Below are positions 11,600-24,856 of a stretch of 64,000 bases of DNA, in pieces. Within the stretch, counting starts at the first letter, position 1. The number at the start of each line of letters is the position of its first letter. Position numbers and translations under genes: made by a program. Source of the DNA: Cyathus striatus (lineage: Eukaryota > Basidiomycota > Agaricomycetes > Agaricales > Nidulariaceae); the NCBI GenBank assembly GCA_025738555.1, contig JAOVFP010000018.1:2294001-2358000 (forward strand). The letters are read 5' to 3'. The notes beneath the pieces are model-generated. The model ran no database searches, was not told the origin of the DNA, and was given only the letters and a program-made list of their open reading frames with translations.

Positions 11600-14480
11600 G
11601 TATGTACCAGCTATCTCCAGCTCAATCTATCCTCCCACCAAGCCAGCATAGTCCAAGAGCAACGTTATTCGAGCTTAACAACTCTATCTGAGCATCCGGT
11701 GAGACTAACAATCTATTTTATTTACTAGAGTTCAAACCTCAAAGCACATCTACCGCACTGGCAATATAAGTAAATCCCAGCAACATTTCCCACCTTCCCA
11801 ACAAGCCAGCATAGTCCAAGAGCAACAACAGCTAGCTTAGCAGTATGTCTGAGCATAAGGAGGAATTGTAGGAATTTTCTATTTTTATTTACCAGAATTC
11901 AAACTTCAAGCTATATTGTACAGAACCGATACAAGCAGAACCATTTCTTATTCACCGACTACTGTTAGCATAGTCCAAGAGCAACATTATTCAAGCTTAA
12001 CAGCATGTCTGAGCATCATTCAACATGTTGTAACCGGAATCTATTTTGGTATTGCTCATCATTACATTTACATTTACTAAAATTAAACATATCACACTGG
12101 ACCAATGCAAACAGGACCATTTCTTACCCTCCAACCAAGCCATAATAGCCCAATAGTGTTATTATTTGTGCTACATGACTTGTTTGAGAGAATGAACATT
12201 ATTTTGGTATACCATATTGCTTATCATTACATTTTACTAAAATTCAAACCTGAAGGTATATCACAGGCCAATATAAATAGGAACATTTCTTACCCTTCCA
12301 CAAGCCAGCATAGTCCAAGAGCAACATTATGTCTGAGAATATTGTGCTTGTCCAAAAATGGTCATTATATTTTTATTTACCAGAATTCAAATTCAAGCAT
12401 CACGGTATATCACACTGTAGAGCAGGCGTTCCGCCTGCATGGTGGAATCGACACATTAGCGAGTTCTGCAGACGCGTCAGAGTCACGTGATTTACAACGT
12501 AATTGAAGCTCGAACGCGTACACGTCGCCAACTCATCTTTCACCTCCGTCTGCACAATGCCCCTCAACGCTCTCGATATCGGACCGACTTCTCCTCAACG
12601 CCGGACAAACTATCATACAAACGAGCAGCCAAAGCACTCGGTTATGGACACGCGAAGCTAGGGACAGCGGAACTCGCTCACAAACTGAAGATCTTGACAT
12701 TGGCACCTCAACATCCGGTCTTCCTGTACTCACCATCGCTACATTCTCTACTTCTCTTCATATCACATTCTGTTCTCTTCACATTTTACATACAAACCTC
12801 CCTCTCTAGCTCTCCTTGAAACACTTGTTAAGTCTCTAAAACACTCTTGGCCTTAGGAAAATTTATCCGCTCTTTTAGGTATATCTTCTCCACTCATTTT
12901 GCTATATAAACCATGTATCTAGGTCTCTAGTAATTCAGTGAACTTCACCCCTATCGTTCTGCCTCAGTCTCAGTCTCTCATTTTGTGCTTTGTCGTCGTC
13001 TCCTTCGTTCTCCTCTCTTTCTGCAAGTTCTACTCACTCAAACACACCCCAGAACCTCGTCTCGAAGTTCTTATCTTTGTTGCGTCGTCGTATCTCTTGT
13101 TTATGTCGCTCACACATTCTTTTCCAACCTTAGAACCTTAACGTTGGACGGACGCGCCAACGGCTCGCATTCCTTTGATTAGGATCCTTCAACCCACCTT
13201 TTCCCTCTTCAACACTAAACCATGAACTTAGCCAGTACAAACAGGAGTAGTTCTTACCCTCCCAACAAGCCAGCATAGTCCAAGAGAAATGTTATTATGT
13301 CTGGGCATGTGCAAGTAATAGTGATTGCTACTTTTTTATTCACCAGAGTTCAAACTTCAAGGTATCTTGCACAAAACCAATAGATGCAAACCCATTTATT
13401 ATTCACCCACCACTCCCAGAATAGTCCAAGAGCAATGTTACTCTAACTTAACAATATTTCTGAGTAATACAAATCAAATACTGTAACCCAGGATCTATTT
13501 TTGTATTGTTGATCATTACATTTTAATTTTACTAAAATTCAAACTTCAAGATATATCCCACTGGACCAATATATGTAGAAGCACTTTGTACCCTCCCACC
13601 AAGCCAGCATAGTCCAATAGCTACATTGTTCATACTACATGACTTGTCTGAGCATGAATAATAGTGTCTTTGTATTCAGAACATTTATTATTTTGTTATA
13701 CCATATCACTGATCATTATATTTTCAGCTACTAAAATTCAAACTTGAAGGTATATCACACAGGGCCAATAAATAGAAGCATTTCTTACCCTTCCACAGGC
13801 CAGCATAGTCCAAGAGCAACATTATTATGTCTGGGCATGAAATGTTGCACTGTCAGAGTCATTACATTTTTATACACCAGAATTCAAACATCATGGTATA
13901 TCACACTGTGCCATCCTGACCAGTACAAGCAGAAGCATTTCTCACCCTCCCAACAGGCCAGCATAGTCCAAGAGCAATGTTATTATGTCTGGTCATAAAG
14001 TTCAAAATTGAAGTGCTATTAATATTTATTTACCAAAATTCAAACATCATAGTATATCATACTGGGCCAACCTGGATAATACAAGTAGGAGCATTTCTTA
14101 CACTCCCAACAAGTCAACATAGTCCAAGAGAAATGTTGTATTAGCCTAACAGCATGCCTGAGCATAGAGAACTACTCTATAGGCTCTTATTTTGGTACAT
14201 CCAGTAGCTACATTTTTATTTAGGGTTCCAATAAGTCAGCATAGTCCAGGAGCAACAAAGTTTATGCTTCACACGCTATCTGACTCTAAGCATTGAAGCT
14301 GATGTAGAAATATGCATTATTTTGGTATTCCTCATCACTACATGTCGATTACCTTAAGTTCAAGGAACATACAATTCACTGAACCAATACAAGCATAAGA
14401 ATTTTTTGTACTTCCCATCAAGCTAGCATAGTCCAAGAGCAACATTATTCGTGCTTCACAACTTGGTTATTGCTTGATTT
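11600..14480 (+). repeat. Tandem repeat array with ~120-200 bp units
   Basis: A satellite-like array between VPS68 and PMA1. The core AGCCAGCATAGTCCAAGAG recurs near 11643, 11809, 11965, 12305, 13270, 13801, 13961, 14116, 14234 and 14422, with degenerate copies near 12140, 13422 and 13604. Each core is followed by a variable AT-rich tail and a block resembling TTTATTTACCAGAATTCAAAC. Unit spacing ranges from about 118 to 197 bp. The array is interrupted by a solo LTR at 12416-13211. No coding potential was found. Confidence 0.85.
12416..13211 (+). mobile_element. Solo LTR 1 (TG...CA, 4-bp target duplication ACAC)
   Basis: Starts TGTAGAGCAGGC, ends CCTCTTCA, and is flanked on both sides by ACAC. 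Related copies at 18844, 22677, 54124, 60138 and 31060 share the same ends. A conserved promoter-like stretch (TATATAAACCATGTATCTAGG type) lies about 300 bp before the 3' end. No internal retrotransposon genes are adjacent, so it is a solo LTR left by recombination. Confidence 0.85.
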
Positions 14481-14668
14481 TTATTCAATAATCTCACAAA
14501 GACTCATGATTACCAATTAGTTCTTCAAAGTTCTAGCTTTCTATGTCGAATGTCTAAATCTAATGCACATTGATGTCCCTACTCCAACACAGTCTAGGTC
14601 CCATCTATAAATATATACTTTAAATACAAATAACTACAGATTGTCCGCGGGTTATCCTTTTCTTTTAT

Positions 14669-17600
14669 CTACGCATTAGCTATAAAAGTGGGGTTGCGAG
14701 CGAGAGTCAAACCAACACTCTGTGCCTGAATGGAGGAGAACTTCTGCAGTTCTTCTGGTTTGGTCACGACACGACCACCCAATCCAACCTTATGAACTGC
14801 GCGCTTGATATAGGAAACTCGGTTGGAATATAGTGTACTGGTACGGGTGATCGGTTCAGCAGTGAAAGCCCCCTCGGTAGTAGCCCGTTCGCGACGCTTG
14901 TGAAGGAACTTGATGACAGTCGCCTTCATCGCGAATTTTATCCAATCTAGGGGTATAAACCAAATTATATTCTAGAAGAAATTATCAGCATCAACTTAAT
15001 TATAACAAAGTTACATATAATACATACCCATACCCAGATGATTCCAATCCATCTACCGGAGACCGCCTGAATTGAAGCGAAGCCCCAGTTACCATAGGCG
15101 GCGATTATCGATGCTATTAACTGAGCACCAAAAAACGCAAAGATGAGAGCAAACGAGGGACACTCCATGAAGAAGAAGCCATGGGAACGAGTTACAAATA
15201 TAAGGGCCTGCGAGATGATCGCAACCTGCAGATAAATAATCATATGCAGTTGGCGATCATTCGAATGCACGGGATTGGTCGCCAGACTGACACCGAACAT
15301 ATCCTGGAAGAACGTCGTCTGAAGACAAATGCAGACGAGAGAGACACTATAAAAATGAAAGTTAGAAAAACACCGCAATGGAATAAAATGAAGACCTACG
15401 TCGATGCAGTGAGATAAAGACCATACGCAATGGCAAATGCGAAGATCTCAGCGAGATCCCACTTATCAGGGGTGTTGGAGGGTAACACCCGGTCAATCGA
15501 GAGGGTCATGATAGTACCATCGTTCAGAAGAGCAATGACGAGAATCATGAAGGGTGGGAAGTCTAGCTTGTATGCGAACGCGAGGATAGCGAAGCATACT
15601 ACAATACGAATAGTAACCGCGCAGGCGTAAATGGAGTAATTCCTCATACGTTGAAAGATAATACGTGACTGTCGAATCGCATGGACGATGGTGGAGAGAC
15701 CGGGTTCAGTCAACACAATATCAGCTGCATTGCGAGCAGCATCAGTGGCACCCTCAACCGCAATACCGACATTGGCACGAGACAAAGCCGGAGCGTCGTT
15801 AGCCCCATCGCCAGTCATAGCACACAAATGCCCAAGGCCCTGCAGGCGCTTAACTATTTCGTACTTGTGTTCGGGATAGACACCAGCAAATCCATCCGCG
15901 TCCATGATCATATCGTCGAGGGAAGCATGCTTGCCATTAGCGGGAGGTCCATTCTTCAAAGCCTTCGCAGGATACATATGATCCCCTAAGCCAAGGCGGC
16001 GTCCCGTCTCCTTTGCAATTGCGAGTTGGTCGCCAGTGACCATTTTAACTTTAACACCGAAAGCCAAAGCATCCTCGATAGTCTGCTTGGTGTCATCACG
16101 GGGGGGATCGAATATAGCGAGAAGACCTATAAGCTCAAATCCGTTTCCTTCAGCATTGAAGTCATCACCGTCGACTTCCTCATATGCAACAGCGAGGGCA
16201 CGTAGACCACGAGAAGCATACTCCTCAACATCGGCCTCGAGCCGGTTCTCGATTTCATCGGTCTTGTTCCTGGTGCACAGGTCAATAATAGTTCCGGTCA
16301 TGCCTTTCGTGACACGCTTTAGCTTGCCGGAGGCTTCCTCGAGGTAGGTAATCTCGGTTCGCTTGTCCACTGGGTTGAACGGCTTGAAATCCAATAACTT
16401 AATGCCTGCACGAACACGCGTAGCATCGCCGCAAGCAGCAACGACGGACGCATCAATAGCATCCTGGTTTTCAGTACGCGAAGCGTAAGCAGCGAGGAGA
16501 ATGACATCCTCGGCAGAGAATGGACCGTATGTCTTGATCGTACTGCGATCGATGGTGAGCTTGTTGGTGGTGAGAGTACCAGTCTTATCCGAGCACAAAA
16601 TGGTGACACCAGCCAGCTCTTCAATGGCAGTCATGCGAGTGACGATCGCCTTGTACTTGTGAAGTTGCTTGGCGCCAACAGCGAGAGTGACGGAGAGGAC
16701 GGTAGGCATCGCAATTGGGATTCCACCAATCAAGAGCACCAAGATGTTATCGAGTCCACGGCGGTACTGGTACTGGTAACCACCATATAGCACACACATC
16801 TCAGCAATGACGAAGATACCAATAGTGATCAGGCAGAAATTTCCGATCTGGGTGAGCGTCTTCTGAAAGTGGCCAGTAGTATCGTCCTCCTGTCCAACAA
16901 GGGAGGCAGCACGCCCAAAAAATGTATTGGCACCAGTAGAAATGACAACGCCCTCGGCTTCTCCTTCCTTACAGATAGAGCCGCTGTATAAAAAACCAAT
17001 AGTTACACGACCTCGTTACGAAGTGAGAAAATGATCAAAACGTACGAAAAGCACTGGTCCCCTGCCTTCTTCGCTACGGGAAGGGACTCTCCAGTCAGAG
17101 AGGCTTGATCAATGGAGACGTTGATAGACTCAGTGAGGCGGCAGTCGGCGGGAACGATATCACCAATCTTGAACGAAATCATATCGCCAGGGACAAGGTT
17201 GGCGGACTCAATCTCGGACCACGATCCCCCACGCTTGACTTTAGCCTTGGGGGCAAGCGAATCCATGAGAGCCTTGACAGCGTCGCCAGCGTTGCGTTCT
17301 TCATAGAAGCCTATAGTCGAGTTGATAAATAGTAAGATCACGATGCCCAAGAAATCCTGCCAGTCCGGGGGCCTGCCCTGTCCATTGGACAGAGCGATCG
17401 AAACGATGGCGGCGATTTCCATTACCCACGAGAGGGGGTTCCACATAAAGGATAGGAACTAGAACGCAAGATGTGGTCAGCGGTGGTTTGGGAAGGTCAC
17501 CTATACGAGACGCATAAATTTACCTGTAGAATCGGGTTCTGTTCCTTTACTTCGAGTTTGTTGGGTCCGAAGAGGCCGAGACGACGTTGGGCTTCTTCTT

Positions 17601-18056
17601 GATCGAGGCCGGTGTTTGTGCATTGTAGGAGGGTGAAGACATCCTCGATGACAATGGTCTCAATGTCGACATTCTCCTTGTCGTACAGCTCATCCGCCTT
17701 CAGCTCAACCTAGTATGGTGTTAGATAAGGTAACGCAAATGTAGACAGTATATATACATACCTTAGCCAAATCTACAGTCGCATCTTTAAAAGGGACGAG
17801 ATTTAGTATGTTGGAAAGACAAAAAAAGATACGAGAGACATACGAGCAGGTTTATCTCCATCATGACTCTCAAACTCTGTGTACTTCCGCTGCGGTGCGG
17901 GTGCCGTGGTACCGTCGGGGGAGGTGGCCTGGGGTGCAGGATCATTTAGGTTCGCCACCTCTTGGGTTGTTTGTCTATAGAACAGCTGTAGCATAGATTT
18001 TGAATGACTAGAAACTTATTTACGTACGCGTCTGAGGGTGTGGAAGGATCGCTCAT
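14669..18056 (-). CDS. PMA1: Plasma-membrane H+-transporting P-type ATPase (PMA1 family)
   Basis: Pumps protons out of the cell, building the gradient that powers nutrient uptake. Start ATG at 18056 ([10 protein letters not shown]). About eight exons join in frame: a short acidic N-terminal region; [15 protein letters not shown] to [22 protein letters not shown] with the actuator motif SLTGESLPV; the [14 protein letters not shown] segment and TM3-4 region ([14 protein letters not shown]); the phosphorylation motif CSDKTGTLT; nucleotide-domain blocks; the hinge [10 protein letters not shown]; then TM5-10, with [11 protein letters not shown] and the joined [25 protein letters not shown]. The C-terminal regulatory tail has [11 protein letters not shown] and [14 protein letters not shown], ending at 14669. 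Estimated ~1000 aa, normal for basidiomycete Pma1. One intron (17020-16985 area) separates the TGES exon from the next. No lesions seen. Confidence 0.96.
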
Positions 18057-18843
18057 GTTTAGATGATGAGAGTTGGGATAAGACGAACAATGTTGAATAA
18101 CAGCGCTTTTAAAGCTGATAGTGGCTGAGGCAATATTGTTATTCAGATATTTAATTGCCGCAGTCTCAGTCTGTAAAAATTCAATTAGAATTGAAACCAT
18201 TGAAACATATTACTTAATGTAAGCGGAGTCAAGTTCCACACCATTCAAACGCTTTCGATGTCCTCTGCACTCTCTCATCCACCTACTGGCTGGCAAGCCG
18301 CAAACAACCCTGTCCAAAAGCACGATCCCCACAAACCCAAACAGCACTATGTAGCGTCTTCAAATTAACGCTGTTTTCTTCGTTAATCCAGCGCATATTA
18401 ACGATAGGAGGTTCATTCTTCAGATCTCAGAGGACACACCGTGATTCGAGCTCAAGATGCGTGAAGTCTGAGACCTTTACCAGTGATAGTGATCATAAGC
18501 AGTACATGATCGACGATCCGGTGTCCGAGTCCACTGCCGTTCAGAGTGCCTAGTAAGTGGTTTCCATCGGGGAGATGTGGTATCGTGAGTGTAGCATTGA
18601 GCATTGTGTTACTGTAGTCGAAGAACCACGAAGAACGTGTTGCGATGGCGGAGGCGTCCGCTGGCAGTGTGGACCGAGTAGCCAAGCCGTGGGAATTTTA
18701 TTCGGGCCTAGGCCTTGAGCTTGCGACCTGGAGACTCCACGAGTTCACTCAGACTTATCTCGACCGCGGATGAGTATATACAATAAGCCATCAATATATT
18801 TATGTTAGCTTCATCGACGTTCTTATTAATACCTATTGAACAT
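18057..18843. other. Upstream region of PMA1, no gene seen
   Basis: About 0.8 kb between the PMA1 start and solo LTR 2. It presumably holds the PMA1 promoter and 5' leader. I see no recognisable exon; the 77-codon frame at 18452-18685 has no family features. Confidence 0.5.
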
Positions 18844-19603
18844 TGTAGAGCAGGCTTTCTGCCTACACGGTAGAATCGACGTTCTCACGGGTTCCGGAAT
18901 CATCACGTGACCTTCCCATCAAACGCGTCAACGCGTCTGCCGTTGAATCATCCTGAACGCATCTCAACGCTCTCGCCATCGGACCAAATCCGCCTAACTC
19001 TCGAACCTCGGATGCTGTGAAGGATGCCTCAGGCACTCTAGTGTGAGTTGCGAAGCAACGGACTGGGACACGTACGCACAGGACAACAAATTCATTCGGA
19101 CATCGGCCACACCACATTGCCTGGACCAACAACTCTACATCTGCTCTGCTCTCGCCATCGCTTCAAGACTTCTCTACAATTATTTTTCATTCCACAAGTC
19201 TTACACTCCTTGAAACCGTAGCTTACTCCTTATCACCTCTTTGGGTTTAGTAAAAATTTATTCACTCCTTTTAGGTATATTTCCCTTTCTCTTCCTATTT
19301 AAACTGTGTATCTAGGTCTATCGTACTTCAGTGAAATTCACCCTTCGTTTCTACCTCTCACTCTCTCTCGTTCTGTCTCTAAGTCGTCGTCTCGCTCGTT
19401 CTGATCATTCTCACCAAGTCCCGTTTTTCCGAATTCACTCCAGAACTTCGTCTCGAAGTTCTGCCCCTTGTTGCGTCGTCATTTCTCTCAATTACGTCGC
19501 TAACACACTCTTTTACCTTACCTTAGAACCTTAAGGTTGGACGGACGTGCCAACCGCTCGCATTCTTCATCGAAGAACCTTCAAACTCACTTCGTCCTCT
19601 TCA
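18844..19603 (+). mobile_element. Solo LTR 2 (target duplication ACAT)
   Basis: Begins TGTAGAGCAGGCTTTC, ends CCTCTTCA, and is flanked by ACAT at both sides. It is close to LTR 4 in sequence. It contains TATTTAAACTGTGTATC followed by the conserved leader and ACCTTAAGGTTGGACGGACG near the 3' end. Confidence 0.88.
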
Positions 19604-20912
19604 ACATCAAGTTACCTGACTGGCTGAGCCTGCTACTACCTGAGGCATGATTAATATTCGTTATCAGAAAGCCACCGTTGGCTACCAGCTAGTTGCTCAA
19701 CTCATGCAACACAGGTAAAGCTAGAGCAAGATCGATTCCTGAAGCTGGCCCAACTGTGATGAATATTGCTGTTCATCATTTTTCATGATTTATTCTACTC
19801 AGACCGACATATTCAATGTGCAATTCTTATTACACGTTTACATATAGGTACTCGCGAGCACATGTCGCCCTGAAATTGCTCCTTTTATACTGGGTATGAT
19901 TACTCAGTACTCACGCACGAAACTACACACATTCTCAACAACCTACAAGCCAACATAGACTGCCAGGTACCCAGCGTTTTCTCGACATCCAGTCTCAGTG
20001 TTGGAGTCCTTGTAGCCTGCGCAATGGTCAATGACACCCCTAGCTATCAAAAAATTCTTTTGTTCCCCTTCTATTTGACTGAGAAAATAAAAGTATGTGA
20101 ACATAGTACAGAGATTCAAACAGGTAAGTATGTACTGCATGATTCACAAACTTCCTTTGCATCATGTCTCGTATGGATTAACGGAAATGAACTTTGGGCC
20201 CGAATTAAGTATATTCGGCGCCAACGGTCAAAGACCGTCAAAGTTCCAGTTCTTAATACTAGCCCAATCTAGACATACGATATCTTCAAATTCCTTTAAG
20301 CTAACTTGTTTTTCTGCTAGTGTTGCCGTGCGTTAAAATTTCTACTCCAAGCCTCGGCTTTAATCACAAAACAAGTTACTGACAAGACACAGAAAGCAGA
20401 ATAACACCAAGATCATACCCCATAAACTTACATACCACCACCCCTTCAGCCGACACTTCATCAAATCACTTATCGTTTTATTCCAACGAACCATAAATGC
20501 ATCATAAATCACCAGCTATTATCTTGCTCGTGCTTGATTGTATCAATCCTGAATTGACATAGCGGGATAATGTTGGTATTAGTCATGCTCGAGTGTATTC
20601 GTGCTCCATTTTTTGCACCGCAGTCATAACTCGAGCTCGGAATAAGATATATTGCCATGCCGTCCAAATCCCATATATATATTTACCAGCACAGAGTAAG
20701 ACAAAGAAGCATGTTATCATCTACGAACATCGCGCCCCTATAAGTCATGTTTGGTTTAACGGTTACGTACCTTTAGCTAGCTTGACCCCTGCTCTTGCTC
20801 AGTGAGATATTCACCTTTTTATTTATACAACCTAGCTTCAGTACTGTTAATACATAGACATAATATCAACCCAATGAACTTACTGATCCCAATTAACACT
20901 AACCAGCAACTA
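19604..20912. other. Intergenic AT-rich stretch, nothing recognised
   Basis: About 1.3 kb with only short open frames. I could not identify genes, tRNAs or clear repeat ends. Confidence 0.4.
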
Positions 20913-21368
20913 TGGTGCGAGTCACTTAGTCACCACAACTTTTGTACAAGGAAAAGTCACTTGATATTTCTCACGCAAAATAACCCCATTTTCTTATTCC
21001 CCTTGTAAAAATGCTTGTTTTGATGAACTGAATAATTCTACTAAACAGTTTGTCAAAATTCCCAAAACTGAGCGAGTTATATTTTTCACACATTCCAGAT
21101 TTTGCCGAATTACCATATCGGGAAGGTAATTACTATAAATAGACATGATTAGTCATCAGTCATATGCTTCAAATTTGTGAAGGAAGCTATGAAAGCACTA
21201 CATTTCACCTTACAATCTACTCTTTTGTTGAAGTATCAATATCATACAGATATAATATACTCTTAAACCTTCAAAAAGATGAACAAAATTGGCCCAAAAA
21301 TTTCAAAAAATTTCATGGCCCAATTTTGCTGCTGTACAAAACTAGTGGTGACTAAGCGACCCGCACCA
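20913..21368. mobile_element. TA-flanked MITE, copy 1
   Basis: Terminal inverted repeats TGGTGCGAGTCACTTAGTC and, at the other end, the inverse of TGGTGCGGGTCGCTTAGTC. TA lies on both outer sides. The interior (456 bp total) is AT-rich, without a gene, and related along its length to the left part of the next element. TA duplication and short TIRs fit a Tc1/mariner-type nonautonomous element. Confidence 0.8.
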
Positions 21369-21370
21369 TA

Positions 21371-22009
21371 TGGTGCGTGGCACTTAGTCACCACCAACTT
21401 TGTGCAACCAAAATGACTTTGTGAGAAAATGTCCTATGGCTTATTCCTCTTGCCAAAGTGCTTAGTTTGATGAGGGGAATGAAATGCCCAGACAGATTTT
21501 TGAAATTCGCAAAACTGATGGAGATATAATTTTTGATCAACTCAAATTCCGCCGCATTACGTAACACCTTCCAAATATGTTAATATATTCCCATGATTCA
21601 TGCATTAGTAATCAAAGTGAGAGGTATAGCACCATGACGGCGTGAAGTCTTCCCACTTTCCTTCTGAATCTTCAAAGTCGGATGGCATATGAATGACAGT
21701 TTCATTCCATCCCACACCATCTTCATATTCACTGTCTGGCACGTCGTTATCGGATTGGATCACATGATCAATTGGGGTTGAACTGTCATATAAGCCCAAT
21801 TTCCAGTGAGCCTTGGCTTCTCAAGCTCGTGCAGCAGCTATCTTTTGGGCTTTTCGTGGTCCAGCCATTGATATTAAAGTGTAGATAGAGATAGTTACAG
21901 GTACAAAACGGTAATCCTACATCAATTCTGCATTCGGATAATTTCAAATTTTTTCGCCATCGGATTCCGCCACTGCACATATTTAGTGGTGACTAAGCAC
22001 CATGCACCA
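21371..22009. mobile_element. TA-flanked MITE, copy 2, abutting copy 1
   Basis: Left end TGGTGCGTGGCACTTAGTC, right end the inverse of TGGTGCATGGTGCTTAGTC, with TA at 21369-21370 (shared with copy 1) and 22010-22011. It carries an extra ~200 bp with a decayed minus-strand reading frame: MAGPRKAQKIAAARA, one stop, then EAKAHWKLGLYDSSTP and an acidic tail ending near 21605. That frame looks like a leftover N-terminal piece of an element-encoded protein, but I cannot assign the family. Confidence 0.75.
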
Positions 22010-22286
22010 TAGTATGTTTACAAACCTAATGCCATGTTCCACAGGTAGGAATAGACGATCATTTACTAGATAGATGTTGTTTCTTTGAGTCAATTGATGG
22101 GATATACTTTCTGATGTTTTTTTTTTGACAAGAGATGGAACTGCAACAACACTGTAGCCAATTTGAATACATATGTACTAAGTGACTTCCAGAATACACT
22201 GATCATCTGCTAACCAGAAGCACTAACCAAATTTGGACTCGTATATTATCCCAACCACCATACTCGACAAGCGAGAATAGGTCAAC

Positions 22287-24563
22287 TATGGAAAGTCTAA
22301 CGACCACGCTCAAATGCATCAAAAATAATTGGGCTCCGGTGTCCGGCACCATGGCTTCTCAGTTAGATATTATAATCTCGGTTCAGGATTTCAGTTTCAC
22401 TTAGTATCCTCAGGATTGCCTAAGCGAGTTCCATTACTAACTGAAGCATGGTCGTCTGGTAACTATGTGCTCATGAGTCATGATATTTATAATAGTTGTA
22501 TAAGGCCAATTTTTGAGTCAAACTATATATAAAACAGGTATATATACTGGTATCATATTACTGTAGTTCTATTGTGACTACAATTAAAATATTTAAGCAA
22601 GATATACACATACACTATATCGAAGAATAAATGTTAAATGTCACACTCAATGTATCTAAATTCATGCTCATGGTATTGAAGAGGTGGACAAGCATTGGGT
22701 GCGTCTGTCCAACCTTAAGGTTATAAGGTAGAATAAAAGAATGTATCAGCAACATTTATGAGAGATTTGACGGCACAATGAAAGACATTACTTCGACATG
22801 AAGTTCTGGACTGTTTTTCAGTAAACAGAACTTGCAGAAAGCAGAGATATCGAGCAAGACAATGACTGAGAGCGAGACTGAGAGACTGAGAGCAGGAGAA
22901 CTGTGGGGTGAAATTCACTGAAGTAATGTAGACCTAGATACACTGTTTAAATAGTAAATGATAGGAGGAAAATACATAAATGAGCGAATAGAATTTAAAT
23001 AGACCCAAGGAGGTCACAAGAACTAGACTATCATCCCTAGAAGATGAAAAAATACAGAGAATGAAAAATAAATGAGAGGAAGTGTTGAAGTTGCTGCCAG
23101 AGCAATGGTGCCATGATGGGATCGATATCAAATAAATTGTTGTTTTGCTTGTGCGCATCGCAATCCATTTCTTTGCCTGCCTGTAGTCGAGTGCCTGAGG
23201 TATCTTTCTTGATGTCCTAAATTCAATTGTAGTGCAGATGCAGTCCAATGTCGAGAGTGTTGGGATGCGTTCAGGAGGACTATTCAATGGCAGACATGTT
23301 GACATTGACAGTGACGCGCTTAAAGGTCAGGCCACATGATCATACCAGAGTGCGTCAGAATGTCGACTCTACCGACGCCATGCAGGCAGAAAGCCTACTC
23401 TGCAGTATGAATATTTATTAAATTAAATTAAATTAAACATTTGTATTGTGACTTCATACATGTTGGAGGAGTAATGAGTACTACAATACTAGACACGAAT
23501 ACACTTTAATGTAAGTGTGACTCAGAGAATTGAAATAAGTATGACTCTGAAGTGAACATTAGGGGAAAAAAAGTGAGGAAGTGTAGCGATATGTAGTCGT
23601 TGTAGATCTGATAGTGTCATTGCCAACACTCGCGGTCACTGTGAAAGTCCTTTAAATTGAGAGTGAGCATGAAAATATATTGTATATTCATGCTCTCACT
23701 CAAACTCAAAATCTACTAGTGACTTAAATATAACATTTATATATGTTCACACATGCACTCTATTCAATTAACATAAGCATAAATCACATATATACAGTTT
23801 TGTATAAATGTTCATACTCAATCTAAACGATATGTATGTATGAACATAAATAAATATTACTTATTACATAGCATGCTCAGCCTGCTCGAACTCTACCAAA
23901 CTGGGTGTGTGTAAGTTGAATATAATATTCATGCCTGCGCTATAGTAAATATGGGTGAGTGAGTCATGCTCAAACCAATCAACTCAAGTGTGAACATCAT
24001 TCAATGAATATAATAATATATGCTGTTTATATAGACCATACAGACATAAAGTAGTAAAACATGTATTTATGATATTACTATATTTATGACAACCTATTGC
24101 TTCTTGCTCGTTCATGCATTGCATCATGCTCACCTCATATTGCTTCATGCTAACTTACATATATATTATTCATGCCCAGGGTCAAATTTTCATGCACAGA
24201 CCCTGAGCGTGCATGAAAATTTACACCTGTCTGAAGGACATTTGTAGTAAAATTTGAGTTGCAGCGCTGCATAGTATTACTTACATTACATAGTCAGTTC
24301 ATCTAGCATGCAAATAATTATATTGGAACTCATACAGGTATATTATCCTATTTTAATGAACCAAATAATTGCTTGATAACATATAGCTACCAGACGACCA
24401 TGCTTCAGTTAGTAGTGGAACTCGCTTAGGTGATCCTGAGGATACTGCGCGAATCTGAGATCCTGAAACTGAGATTATAATATCTAACCGAGAAGCCGCA
24501 GTGCTGGACACCAGAGTCCAATTATTTTTGATGCATTTGAGCATGGTCATTAGACTTTCCATA
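22287..24563. mobile_element. Long-TIR fold-back element A (6-bp target duplication GTCAAC)
   Basis: Both ends carry the same ~250 bp inverted repeat, beginning TATGGAAAGTCTAA on the left and ending TTAGACTTTCCATA on the right. GTCAAC sits directly outside each end (22281-22286 and 24564-24569). The interior is AT-rich, without a credible transposase, and contains solo LTR 3. The family is also present at 26045-28565 and 57925-61255. Confidence 0.85.
22677..23404 (-). mobile_element. Solo LTR 3, minus orientation (target duplication ATAC)
   Basis: On the minus strand it starts TGCAGAGTAGGCTTTC and ends CCTCTTCA, with ATAC at both flanks. It is nearly the same as LTR 5 because both lie inside copies of one larger duplicated segment. 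Nested in fold-back element A. Confidence 0.88.
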
Positions 24564-24856
24564 GTCAACATGTTACCCTTGCTTCAATTGACATGTTCAA
24601 GTCTATTAGCACCGGTCTACCTCATTTCATTATCCTGTTTTATTGCAATCTTTTTACTGATTTTATACTGATTCTATACTTTATTAAGATGAAATTGACG
24701 AGACTCTGAAGCCGTGGGCCATGCCAAGGCTGTGAATTTACTTATCATTTGTCATTGGTCGATGTACTATACATCCCGATCGAAGTCACATAAACTTACA
24801 AAGAAAATATACATAATTGTTGTTGATAGCGAAAATGCAACTATAATTTACAGCCT
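24564..24856. repeat. Flank of element A duplicated at 57632-57924
   Basis: The ~290 bp right of element A, from GTCAACATGTTACCC to AATTTACAGCC, recurs inverted immediately left of the copy at 57925. The two locations differ by few bases, so the copied unit was larger than the element. Confidence 0.8.

Noticed and set aside
11600..14480. Possible CRISPR array
   Set aside because: Unit length is ~120-200 bp with degenerate repeats in a eukaryotic genome; no cas genes. It is a satellite-type array.
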